Positions 21,172-32,180 of a stretch of 64,000 bases of DNA are shown piece by piece. This stretch comes from Amorphophallus konjac (taxonomy: Eukaryota; Streptophyta; Magnoliopsida; Alismatales; Araceae): positions 266,916,698 to 266,980,697 of the forward strand of contig CM040128.1 of NCBI GenBank assembly GCA_022559845.1, given 5' to 3'. Within the stretch, counting starts at the first letter, position 1. Each line of letters starts with the position of its first letter. The position numbers and the translations under genes are program-made. A model generated the notes under the pieces. That model searched no databases and was not told the origin of the DNA. It saw only the letters and a list, made by a program, of their open reading frames with translations.

Positions 21172-23253
21172 ATGATGGCAACACTATGAGTCAACATTGA
21201 CTCTCATGGCAAATTATTCTCCCCCTTTGATGTCAGCAAAAAGAAAATAGTTTGAGAGAGAAATACAAGCATGCAGGAAATGATTGAAGTAAAAACTCCC
21301 CCTTTGACTAAGTCATGAAGGCATAGAAAATATATTCTCCCCCTTAATGACACAACATGAATGCAACAAGAGGATCATGAATGATCAGCAACCACAGGAT
21401 CAGTGTGATTGGAAGTCTGATACCTGGTACATTGATATAGCAGTTCGGATCATGATCTCCAAACCAAAGTATATGAGAAGAGAAGATTTTTAGTGAGGTA
21501 CCCAATCCATATATCCATGTTTAAAGTTTCAGAATCTTCTATTATAAAAGCTTATGAAATGGCTTTAATTGACAAGCATGGTTTAAGAATGATGTACACA
21601 AGGTTTGTCAATAAAATACAATACTCATATCTGAAGCAACTTTTTAATAAAGATGAACCAGTTTCTCATATAACATTCTAGTTCGAACTCCTTTCATCTT
21701 ACACAATTAATTCCATTGACTTCTTTAGGAAAAATAGTCAAGAGTATTGAGGTTAAACAAAGTAACACTCAGTGAATTTTGAATTGCAAGGGTTACAGCA
21801 AGTCTTTTTCACTTTTGCTTTTAACATTGAGCTTAGTGACCAGACATGTGTCATTTATATCTTTGACATTAAGGGTACACATGGGTTAGACGCCAGTACC
21901 CCCAGTTACTAAGCATAAACTACCATATCTGTCTCTGATCAAAAACTACACAGATGATTTAGACCTTTGACATTAAGGGTACACATTTTTCAGACGCCAG
22001 TACCCCCAATTACTAAGTGAAACCAGCCCTATAGATTTGACCATATGAACAGAGGTAACATGAAGCACTTCATGACATAAATTCCTCTCCATTTCTTTGA
22101 TTGAGGGTTCAGTTTCTCAGTGTAATTTAGTCATTGCTCTGCCACAATATTCATTTCTTTTACAATGATTTTGCTATTGCTGCCCTTTTAATTTTTCAAA
22201 GTGACTTGTTTAAAAATAATACAGGTTACATGCATTTCAACCAAAGTAAATCAATGTTTCAATTTTCAGATGTCGGAAGATCTTACATGAACTTACATGA
22301 GACAGTCAGTTAAGGTTTATTAAGAAAAACTGATTCAAATATTTTCAGGTCCTTCAAATTCAAACTTAGGAATACATAATACTTAAACCAATTCAAATCA
22401 ACAAACATTCTTAAACCTGTATAATAGAAGATTCTTTATTAAGGATGATTTCAGATTTGTGAAAGGGTACACAAACTGATATTACTTCACTTCTCTGTAC
22501 GTTTAACATAGACAAAGCATTCAGCAGCAAGAGACATTTGACAAACATGCATAGAGAGTAAGACAAATGGAACTCATACTTGCAACAGGTATGATCAATA
22601 TGCATCAGATAGATTTACAAGAAACCAATAGCCGAGTCTGAAATACAGACAGATCAGCTTGACATGTATTGACAATGAATGAAGGGCAAGGATTTTAGCA
22701 TCAAGAGAGAATATGAGATTTGGATAGCCAGACAGGAGGTGTTCAAAGTGTGAAGGACTGATGAAACTAAAATGCTCCCCCTGTCTAGATGCAATGCGAT
22801 TCTTCTTATTAGATTTTTTACATATAATGATATGCAATGCTCTACACCACATGTATGCACATTCAATGCATTTTCTAAAGATGTTTCCTAATTCTGAATG
22901 TCCTGACATTCATGCAAAAACAACTAAACTCCCCCTGACAGAATGCATATCATCCAATTTAAGCATTAAACATGATTTCATGATTCACACATATGAAACA
23001 GATATGCAGTGCGGCCAGAGAAAGAATACCATAAACTCCAAGTCCATTTCTGATTTTTTGTAGTAATTTCAATTAAGCACAGACAGATTAGCATGATATG
23101 TGACTATCTAAAACACACAATTTCAGATGACAGAATTTAAAACAGGTTCTCAGAACTGACCTGAAGAATGCAATCCTGTGGTTCCCAATTTTTGAGTGCC
23201 TTGGTTTATTAACCCCTTTATTCCATTCCAAGGCACACCTGCAAGTTAGCACA
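21172..23253 (-). other. 3' non-coding region replacing pol
   Basis: About 2.1 kb with no frame longer than about 100 codons and no Pol motif. It contains two copies of a foldback (21871-21905 and 21974-22008): AGGGTACAC, a middle with AGACGCC, and AGTACCCCC. Further CTCCCCC-containing sites occur at about 22780 and 22930. Confidence 0.7.
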
Positions 23254-25620
23254 CTATTTGGCATGGGCAGTTACCCAAACAGTCTTGGGTCCTGCATGGT
23301 TAATAGCACCTTTGATGGATGCTTTCCACAATCCTTGGGCTTTTGACTCATCAAATATCATCAAACGACAGTCATTCATGGAGTGCCCAGATTGCCCACA
23401 ATAGTGATAGAAAAATACATGCTTTGATTTCTTGTTATGCACACAATTATTAGCATGGAATTCTTGTGCATTAACATGGAAATTTCTGTTATTAGCATGA
23501 ACATATTGTTTTCCATAACCTGTCATCCAACAGTCAGAGGCTCGATGGCCTGACCTTCCACATTCAAAACATGCAAGCGATTTTTCCTTAAAAGCTAAAT
23601 TATTTCTACCAAAAGCATTTTCTTTTGTGGAAAGGTTGACATGTTTAGAGTTGAATTTTCTGCCTTGAACGTGCCAACAGTCCTTGACTGTGTGGCCATG
23701 CTTTCCACAGTGAGAGCAAGCAGAAGAGTTTCTTCTATGAAAATCTGACCAGAATTCAGTAGCCATATGACCAGACTTGTCAGATAAATGGCAATGAGGT
23801 CTCTTTGGAACAGTGGTTCTCCTTGGAGCCTTGAACTCATTCTTCTTCAAGAACCAACAATCATGCTTTGCATGACCAGATCGTCCACAATGGGAACATT
23901 TGAGTTGCCTCTTCTGGGCAAACTGATTCTTGGGTGAGCTTTTAATAAAATGCATATGTGTATTTCCTGAATTTTTAATTTTCTTCATTCTATTATGAGA
24001 ATTCAATTCATCAGATTTCAGGATATAGCAGTTGTGCATCATATGACCGAATATTCCACAATAATGACATGATCCCTTTTTAGTATGAGTGTGTGAGAGA
24101 TCATGTGACTTGTGTGCAACATTCTTTGTATCAATATGAGTGCTTTTGTTCTTTTTCTGTAGATTTTCATTCTTTTTCAGTTTCTGAATTTGTTCTGCAG
24201 ATTTGGGACTGACTGTGGATTTTTAATTTTTCTGAGCACTGAATTCGAGGATAGGTACACTAGATGTGCTAGTTGGCTCAGAACTACACACAAATGAAGT
24301 GTGAATCTTACTGTTAAAGCCCTTTTTATTAGCTGGGTTAAAACCCATACCCTCACGTTGGAAATTAATTTTGCTACCAAGGAGCTTTTCCAAATTATCC
24401 CTTCCACTCACAAATTTAGCTAAAGATTCATTCAAACTTGAAATCTCAGATTGCAGTTTGGAAACATGAAGCTCATAGTTAGCAATTTTATCTTCATAGT
24501 ACACAGCCTTTTCGTTTAACATCTGATTGATGGTCCTTAGGCTAGCAATTTCTTGTTCAGCATTCAACAACTCACTAGAGCTCACCAGGCTTACACTCTT
24601 CCCTTTTTCTAAAGTGATTAGCCTCTCAGACATAGCTGAGTTTAGGTGTTTCAGCTTGTTAATTTCCTCTTTCAATTTACTATTTTTCTCCTGGAGTTCG
24701 GACATGGGGCTTCGCACATGGACCCCATAATCCATGCGGCGGGTTGGGCTGTCAAGCGCCGATGCACCACGTGGGTCCCATACCCCACGTGGAGTAACAA
24801 ATCACAAGGGAGACGCTGGAAAATCCAACAATCTCTCCCCCAGCGACACCCGGGGGATTTGAACCCGTGACCTCACTCTGATTCCAGTTTTTCATTCTGA
24901 ACTATATTATTGTTATGACCCTGATCATCATCAATCAAGCTAAGTCTTTCCTTTAGTTCAGAAATTTCACAAATAATCTCTTGATTTTTCTTTTTGTGTA
25001 AATCAATTTGTTTCATAAGCGTTTCTTTTTTAGATTCTAAATGATCTAGATCTGAGGTAACAGAATCAAACTCTTTTAGTTATCTTCTAAATATGTCATT
25101 TTCTATTTTCAGGATTTCCATATCCTCACCTTCAGAATTAGCATTCGCATGATTATTTAACTTTTTTTCAGAGATTTATTTCATTTTTTCAACTGTTCGC
25201 AAGAACCAAGCAAATCATTCCAATCCAATCATCCACAGTATAATAATCAAATTCAGAAGGTACCTCATCTTCGTCTTCTTCTTCATTTTCTTCTTGCTGT
25301 CCGTCATCGTCAACCATCAGACATGTGTTACGATTCCTGGTAAGCTTCAGTTTCTCCAAAATCTCCTTGGCAGACCTACAGGAAGAAACACATGAAATTG
25401 GAGCTCTGTCAAGTGATGCTTTCATTAAATCTAATGCTCTAGAGTTGACAGAGTCTTTCAATCTATCCTTATCAGTCCATTTAGATTTATCCCTCGATAA
25501 TTTATGTGGACCGTGAGTTATCACCTTCCAAAGGTCAGGAACTGTTGATTTTACATACCGATGGAAGTTCTCTAACCAAGGATCAAAATCATTACCTCTG
25601 AATATTGGGGGATGAGCCAT
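23254..25620 (-). pseudogene. gag-like ORF with six zinc-knuckle motifs
   Basis: The start at 25620 (MAHPPIFRGNDFDPW) and the SCRSAKEILEKL motif match the copia Gag (UBN2-type) N-terminus, but the domain is shortened: it jumps from that motif to an acidic stretch. A leucine/lysine-rich coiled coil follows (25180-24400), interrupted by an inserted sequence at 24717-24885. Then come CHYCGIFGHMMHNC, CSHCGRSGHAKHDC, a degenerate CHLSDKSGHMATEF, CSHCGKHGHTVKDC, CFECGRSGHRASDC and YHYCGQSGHSMNDC. Usual copia Gags have one or two. Stops at 25189, about 25080 and 24223 interrupt it. Confidence 0.75.
24717..24885 (-). mobile_element. Short SINE-like insertion within gag
   Basis: GC-rich, about 170 bp, unlike its A/T-rich surroundings, and it splits the coiled-coil coding sequence. 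On the minus strand it has GGTTCAAATCC (24855-24865), a good RNA polymerase III B-box. No clear A-box or target duplication could be found, so SINE origin is tentative. Confidence 0.45.
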
Positions 25621-25770
25621 CGAGAGATGATAAATGCACCATAATCAGTTGAGCAAAGCGAGGCACTAAATTAGTGAAACAAAACACTGAACACAAGAGA
25701 CCCACTCTGAAATGCACCACAAAAGTTATAGGATCAGCTGCGGATCGTTGGATCCAAAGCACAGCAACCT

Positions 25771-25782
25771 GCTCTAATACCA
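25771..25782 (-). other. PBS of the non-autonomous copia element
   Basis: In element sense TGGTATTAGAGC, two bases after the LTR. It has one mismatch to the initiator-tRNA-Met complement TGGTATCAGAGC used by copia elements. Confidence 0.85.
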
Positions 25783-25784
25783 CT

Positions 25785-26554
25785 TGTTGGGGTGCAAGGC
25801 ACGGATTCAGAGGGGGGGTGAATGAATCCCGGATAAAATTCTATTACGGAATTAAACTGTTGCCTCGATTCAATGTAGTCTCATCGGACTACAAGATTTC
25901 TCACTTAGAAATCCAACAGCTTAACTCACAAGAGTAATTGCCATGAGAAACACTAAAAAGCAAATGCTTCTGCTAAACGTTCTATCATACACTTGTTAGT
26001 TGAAACGAATTCAAGCCGAAATCACATATACTAAAATGGAGTGCCCAAGCAACCTGAGAAGTGGGGAAAGAAGATATGGTAGATGTATGCAAAGCAACCC
26101 ACAAAGCAACATGATTTTTAGGTGGTTCGGTCCACAGACTTACGTCCACGCCACACTCTAACCAGAGTGTGGCTTACTGCTGCTAAACAGCTTGAAATCA
26201 CTGGGCGTCACAGCTTGCCTACAAACCGATGATTAACAGCTTGCGCTGGGCCTTACAGCTTAGCCGACCGCTGACTAACAGCTTGACCGCTGGGCATTAC
26301 AGCTTCGCCGTCTGCTGGGCATTACAGCTTCGCCGTCCAGAGGAACCAATCCTTTGCTACCGCTGAGCGACACAGCTTGCTCTGCTGACTAACAGCTTGA
26401 AGAAAGATGAAAAGGAAAACAAACAATCGAAAATCACAGCAACTGAAAGCTGAGGAAATTACAAAATATATATAGCTCACGCAGGAGCTGACTGGCCGAG
26501 ATTTGATCCGAGGTCCAGTAGGATAAATCTTCAGGAAACTTCAACCTTCTCCAC

Positions 26555-26604
<50 letters not shown>

Positions 26605-28152
26605 CTGCTCTCTCTTTCTTCTTCTTCTGCTGGCTCTCTTACTCTTCTCTCTGGCTGCGCGTAGATGTCTTTTGTTCAGCATTTTTTTCTTTGCGCAGAA
26701 GAAAGGTCCTATATAAGGCTTCAGTCTGGGGCCCACTAGCTCACACCCTAGACGTGTGGAGAGAACGTTCTCGCTAGGAAGCTTCAGGAATCTTTCAGCC
26801 ACGTGTCAGAATCTCCATCGTTTAGCTATCCACGTGGCAGCTTCTTAGAATAATGATCAGCCTTGTATCAAGTGCCATTTGATTGTTCTGCTTATATCAC
26901 GTGCTCCAGTTCTTTTGATCCTCGTAAGTAAGGTACTCAGGTGCACATAAGATGCTCGAACCATGGTTTTCCTCAATTGATCACCTGCGTGCTTAAGTTC
27001 CATATAAATGCATGCACCGACTTAGTTGGTTGTTCCTGGTTGTGCTGGCGAAGGCATTGCACCGATTTACTAGAGTAGTCGTGCTGGCAAAGACATTGCA
27101 TTGACTTGCTCATGCAGAGAAGGGATGCTTCGACTTTGGAGCTCAACCATATGAAAATCTGTTCACACAGCAGTCAAATGCGTAGACTTAATAGGGCGTA
27201 CAAGCTAGTGTGCACGAGCTCAGTAGGTGTTATTCAAGAGAGTATGCACAGACATAACCTGAATGTAGAGTTAAGAAATGCACAAACTACACACACACAC
27301 ACATGCACGGACTCAGTGTTTACATGCAAGCATATGCACAGACTTGATTCCAGTACATGGCCAATAGATGCACTGACTATGAATACGCAGAGTACAAACA
27401 TTGCACAGACCTAATCGAGCCAGAGATGAAAGTTGCACCGACTTAGCTATGCACATGCACAGACCTCATGCGCTATGCAACATAAAGTGCCCAGAGTTAT
27501 CTTGCACAGACTCTGCGCGTGCATCAACAAAAGTTGCACCGAGATGATGGAGAAGAGTGTACGGACAAAGGAAAATGCAAGACAGAACTTGCACCGAGAG
27601 AAGAAAGCACTGACACTAAATGACAAGACTAAACAGTGCGTGCTGTGCAAGTATTGCACGGACCTAAAGACTTGCACTGACCTTGAAAGGTGAGATGCAA
27701 TGACAATGAATGCACGAGCCTAAACGCGCATGCCGCATTGAAATACACTGACTCCTTATGTGTATGAGACGGCCAAGGGAATGCACCGACTTATCCAGCG
27801 TGCACCAACAAAGGTTGCACCGACCTAAGTATGCTGTGTTTACGACCAACATTGCACCGAGTGCACATATGTACCGAAGTAAAACATCCACTGACTATGC
27901 TATATAAGTATGCAAAGTTTGCACCGAGACAGAAAATGCACTGACCTTCTTCAGTGTGATGCATGCACAAGCATACCCATGAAATGCTCATCAAACTCAT
28001 GATGCATACAGCAATTATTCACCAACACTGACTTAAGCAATGCACAGCAAGCAAGAGCAGATGCATAAACATTCAATCTTTCATTCAATCTTTCATGCAA
28101 ACACATGGTGACTTATAGTGTTTGCTATCATCAAAATCACAGAGGTACAACA
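25785..28152 (-). repeat. 5' LTR of the non-autonomous copia element
   Basis: Begins TGTTGGGGTGC and ends ACAACA next to CCCTC. It is about 27 bp longer than its partner, partly because a (CT)n run at about 26560-26597 has expanded. The word array lies at 27005-28035. Confidence 0.9.
26560..26597. repeat. (CT)n microsatellite
   Basis: Pure CT repeat in the GA-rich leader part of the LTR; the corresponding run near 19590 in the partner LTR is much shorter. Confidence 0.9.
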
Positions 28153-28844
28153 CCCTCCGATGCTTAAGTCAGCAAGGGATCAATGAGTAATAGAGAAGGG
28201 CGAATTGAGAGAGAAGTAGAATCCGTAGTAGGTGATCCGAGAGGCGTGTAGATCCTCCGCATGCATGCTCGCCGCTCCCAGTGGGTACTCGGAGAGTACT
28301 CGCTGGGTGATAAGGCCGTGCAGGAGGGGGATTCTCTTTGGGCGTAGCGGGTAGCCTCTCTGTTGTCACGGTGGCTCTGATTGCTCTATTCTCAGTATGA
28401 AGCTTTTATGGCAGAAGTATCAACCGTCCCTCTTCTCTTCTGTCGATGTCCCTTTTATATGGGTTGTCCTAAAGCGAGGGACCTCATCCCTTGGGAGGGA
28501 AGGATCCGCTTAGTAGAGTAACGTTCCCCCGCTATATTGGTGGGAGTTGCCCGTTGGGGGGCGATAGCTTCGGCGTCGGCCGATCCCTGGGCGAGTCTTA
28601 CGGTGCTCATGACGCGTGCTCGCCCGTTACGGGGTTAAGGCCGATGTCATGGGGGCAACGGTTGGTCGTCGGAGTGTTCTTCGGTGAGAACTATGCGTAC
28701 CCTTACTGTAGAATCCAATGTTGGGTCGGATTGGGCCGTGCCTTGGCAGGCCGCATATGACGGTTGCGCGCTTATCGAAAGCTTGTGGACATGGGCCAGT
28801 TGTTACTGGGCCGAATGTGGGCCAAACTGGATTTATCCTCCTCA
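28153..28844 (-). repeat. Tat 5' LTR, proximal fragment
   Basis: The first 692 bp of the 5' LTR (element start at 28844, TGAGGAGG). An element-sense ATATAAAAGG at 28451-28460 is the probable TATA box. CCCTC at 28153-28157 duplicates 18811-18815. Confidence 0.85.
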
Positions 28845-28845
28845 G

Positions 28846-28848
<3 letters not shown>

Positions 28849-28882
<34 letters not shown>
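28849..28882. repeat. (TA)n microsatellite
   Basis: About 17 TA repeats immediately outside the Tat 5' LTR. A TSD cannot be tested because the other flank is off the window. Confidence 0.9.
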
Positions 28883-28884
<2 letters not shown>

Positions 28885-31253
28885 ATTTTTTTGAAATTAA
28901 AAATCACTATTGGATCATGAACAAATCTTATTTTCAGATAATATAAAATGTGTCTAACTTTTCAAGTGCAAATTAATAATAGCGTCTACCCTCTTAGGCG
29001 CTAATTAAATTTTGAACGCAGTGAGGGGACAAGACTTTTGACACTCGTCGTACCTTGGGACTGCGGTCCTATTGAAAAGCATAATGGGAGGAAGACACGT
29101 TTAATAATTTCTTTTACGGAAATAATTTAAAAGGCATCTGGATGCATGGTTAGACCCAAATTAGGAATGGCACCCTTCCTCATGGGCGCCAATTAAGTTT
29201 TGAATGCGACGAGGTGATCGGACGTGTTTCTTTGAAATGCATCATTGCGGGCAAGTGTGTTTACTATTTTTTTAACACAGGTCACAATGCGTCATTGCAG
29301 GGGACGAGTTTCTCTTAAAAAGCATCATAATGACAAGCCGCATTTTTAAAATGTGTTCTGGGAGATAGTCGCGATTTCAAAATTGCATAATGCATGTACG
29401 ATGTAAATTAACTTTAATTTTAAATTAATTTTTAGTAATATAATAAAAACCAAAACTCTTAGAATGAGGGTATTGTATTGTTGAAACGAATAAAACAACA
29501 ACAATCAATTTGAGATAAATAGGGTTATAAACATAACATGTTAGGTCGAAGCACGTAGTCGCTAAAACTAAGAGTTTTATTACCACCCGACATGCAGTTC
29601 TTGCGACAATGATCTTCTAAAGATACGACGACCCTCGGGTAGGCGAGACCCCTCTCTTGTTGGCACGCTCTAAAAGAGAGCTTTGTGAATCTCGTTCTCA
29701 CTTGCAATAACTCGGCAAAAAAGAAAAAAAATGAAGGAAAGAAAGAAAGCACGAGAGAGACAAATGCATGAAGCCCAAAAGACTTTGAATGATCACCCAA
29801 GGTGATCAATTTATAGAGTTCACAAATCAAATAAAACAATGGTGGTTGAGGAGGGGAATGTTCACCAGGCCCGGCGCGGCCCAATATAGCCAGGCCCATT
29901 GTGGCCCAGATCAGCCGAGCCCGTAACGGACCGCCCCACCGGCCTCTGCCCCATTCAATATTGCCCAGTTGAGGCCCAAAGAAGATCCACCAGCCCACGG
30001 GTGGAATTATTGCACGTGTTTTGGATGTTGTAGAACTCTCCAACAGGCGAACGTTGCCACCACCATCACAGGGCTTTCCTCAGTGTGGACTGAGTCACGC
30101 CCACACCAATGAGATTCTCGCCACAAAGCCTCCCTTATGGGAATGGGCAAGCGAGCAACGGGCAACCCTGTAGATGCCTAATTTCAGACATCCCGCGGAT
30201 CCCCAATGGGCCCTCGTGTGAATGACGCTTGATTGTTGTACTCATTTTTACTGATGCTTGAGTTTTAAGCCCAGCCCATAGCCCCTTGGTTATTGGGCCT
30301 CATCCATAAGGGGCCCAACACCATAGGTCTGGGCGGCCAAGGTCCTGGCCACCCCCAGTCCTGGGCGACCAGGGCGATGGTCGCCCTCCCCAGGAACGTG
30401 GCCAGAGTGCTGGCCACCCTCCTCCTCAAGGTGGCCAACGATTTGGCCACCTTCCCCCTGTTTACTCGGTCAGAGAACGTGGCCCAGCTCGTGGCCACAT
30501 TCTCTCCCTCGTTCTGCACGTTCTCCACCCACGTTTTGTAACTCCCGGCTTGTCGAACCAAAACTCCACCACCTCCAGTATGAGAGAGGGGGAGAGGGGA
30601 ATTTTGGGGGAGAGGGTGGAGAGATTCGGGAAGAGAAGTTTTTTCTGAGAGTTGACACGGAGGAGAAGGGAGAACTCACGGAACTTCATCCCGGAGGCTA
30701 CTCCTTTTTCCTTCAACTTGGTTTGAACTTCTCTACCTCTCATCTTCTGCTTCCTATGTGCATCTCGACTTCCAGGTAAGTATAGCATCGCATGTAGCAT
30801 CCTCCTAGACCCAACGTAAGAGGTTTTCTTCTTAAAAAATAAAGGGGAGGTGCATGGTCGAAAGTCTCGGCCATCCTTCCTTCCCACACCCAAGGTACTT
30901 TGGCCACCAGTTTCTTACGTGTTTCTAGTTGTTAGATAACATACTGCACTCCAAGTTCACTAATGGTTTTCTTTTATGTGTTTTTCTGAGCTACGTTGTA
31001 GGACTTCAGCACAAAGGAGGAGCAAGGCTCCTTGCCCTTGGCCGGCCGAGGACGAGGAAGAGGAAACCCACGTCTCTTCATCTTGAATATCTCCCCGCGA
31101 TCAACATCCTGCGAGGTTCAGGTAAAATGACCTCTGGCGATCACGTTCTAATCTTTTTTGTTGCTCTGTAGGTACCCTCGCACGGAGACTCCCATTCACC
31201 CATTCCATCTCACATCTCACCCAATTCCCCGTCGTCGTCTCCGGGCGCCTACA
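28883..31253 (+). repeat. Probable 5' LTR and flank of the first Ogre-like element
   Basis: Ends about seven bases before a PBS at 31261 (LTR end probably CCTACA, 31253). The left boundary is not defined. No coding region. It contains mini-palindromes (AGCG..CGCT at about 28982; GGCACCC..GGGCGCC at about 29168), TGGCCACC/GGGCGACC words at 30305-30500, a purine-rich stretch (30580-30670) and a strong donor-like CCAGGTAAGTAT at about 30771. A sub-block 29479-30045 (TGTTG...CAACA) may be an old reverse-oriented solo LTR but lacks a TSD. Confidence 0.5.
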
Positions 31254-31260
31254 AGCAAAG

Positions 31261-31278
31261 TGGCGATCACGGTGGGAC
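31261..31278 (+). other. PBS of the first Ogre-like element
   Basis: TGGCGATCACGGTGGGAC, identical to the PBS of the second Ogre-like element at 57720-57737. Confidence 0.75.
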
Positions 31279-31394
31279 CCTCTAGTGCCTACTGTAAGTC
31301 CCTTATGCTTGAAGTCAAACATTAGTGCAGTTATGTTGATACATTAGCTTTACTCCTGTAGCTCTATTTTTTTGGTTTTCTGCAACTCAAACAG

Positions 31395-31625
31395 AAGGAG
31401 GCCAGACCCCTGGCCGCCTAGGTCCCTAGGCGATCAGCCCAGTGGCTGCCCAGGCCCTCATCTGGACGACCAGTACTCTGGCCGCCCAGAACTCCAGGCG
31501 ACCATCGCCCTGGCCGCCCTCATCCCTGCTAGAAGTCCAGCACTCTGGCCGCCCTCTCCACTGGACGACCAGTACTCTGGCCGCCCAATTCTGCAGGCGA
31601 CCATCACTTTGGCCGCCTTCTGTCT
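31395..31625 (+). repeat. CTGGCCGCCC words and a 100-bp duplication in the leader
   Basis: The block TGGACGACCAGTACTCTGG with the following CGCCCA-AGGCGACCATC occurs at about 31463 and 31563, 100 bp apart, within a run of about ten GGCCGCC/GGCGACC words. Confidence 0.75.
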
Positions 31626-31805
31626 TCTCCATACTTCTCCTCCGTAGTAGTATTATATGTGTTCTATATATGTTCTTTCTCTCTTAACTCTGCTTGTCTG
31701 TTCATTGTGTGATTAGTTGCTGCAGGTTAATCTACGGGTTTGGGTTTAGGAAGAGCCGGCATCACCCCTTTTAGGAAACCCTCTCGTTGGCATTGAACCC
31801 TTCAC

Positions 31806-31915
31806 CTGGGGATTCCCACTCGGGTGCAATTGGTTCGGTCCAATCGGGAACCTCCATGAGTCCTCGAGAACCGTGGATTCCCACACGGTCACCAGGCAGG
31901 TTGTACCATGGAAGT
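31806..31915 (+). promoter_or_regulatory. Leader hairpin module with GATTCCC loop
   Basis: Stem ACCGTG (31870-31875), loop GATTCCCA, stem CACGGT (31884-31889), then AGGTTGTACC. A second GGGATTCCCAC lies at about 31818 in a weaker hairpin. It sits between PBS and gag, about 290 bp before the gag ATG. Related modules are at 47412, 54945 and 58476. Confidence 0.65.
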
Positions 31916-32180
31916 CCCATTAGTCACCTTGGGTTGAGTGAAGATTCTGCTAGGCTCCCGGAGTTCATTCCCCAATACCCTTAGTTTTTCCTCCTCTTCT
32001 CCGAGTGAATCAAAAGAAAAAAAAGAAAAAGGGAAGAAAGTGGAAATTAGAAAAGCCAAAAAAACATTTTGGGGCGTTGCTTGTGTTTACATTTGGTTGT
32101 GTTTGGAAAACATCAATTCCCTTTTCCCCCTCCAAATCTTTCATTTTCTCCATTCTAAACCAACTAACAACTGGTTTACG

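Larger units (their letters stand above)
18816..28152 (-). mobile_element. Non-autonomous Sirevirus-like copia element (gag only)
   Basis: 9.3 kb, flanked by CCCTC (18811-18815, 28153-28157). LTRs of about 2.34 and 2.37 kb begin TGTTGGGGTGC and end ACAACA. PBS and PPT place the 5' LTR on the right, so transcription is leftward. The interior encodes a Gag-like protein with a coiled coil and several zinc knuckles. Immediately after the Gag end (GPKTVWV, then QVCL as at the start of pol in the Maximus element) all of protease, integrase, RT and RNase H are missing. LTR and 3' non-coding modules resemble those of the Maximus element at 35231, which suggests trans-mobilisation by such elements. 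Confidence 0.88.
1..28844 (-). mobile_element. Tat/Retand-type Ty3/gypsy retrotransposon, decayed and nested
   Basis: A minus-strand element whose 5' LTR starts at 28844 and whose 3' LTR begins at 58 and leaves the window. The first LTR bases (reverse of CCTCCTCA and the 50 bp beyond) match at 1-58 and 28787-28844. In element order it holds PBS, gag, protease, RT, RNase H, a second archaeal-type RNase H, integrase, a tandem array, a divergently oriented extra ORF and a PPT. The second RNase H and the antisense ORF between pol and the 3' LTR are known marks of the Tat clade. Three later insertions interrupt it (409-5984, 11104-13682, 18816-28152). Many in-frame stops and at least three frame changes show that it is dead. 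Removing the insertions leaves about 11 kb. Confidence 0.9.

Noticed and set aside
29479..30045. Reverse-oriented solo LTR (TGTTG...CAACA with a TATA-like box)
   Set aside because: The 5-bp flanks (TGTAT and GGCGA) do not match, so the borders cannot be confirmed; kept only as a remark on the surrounding LTR region.
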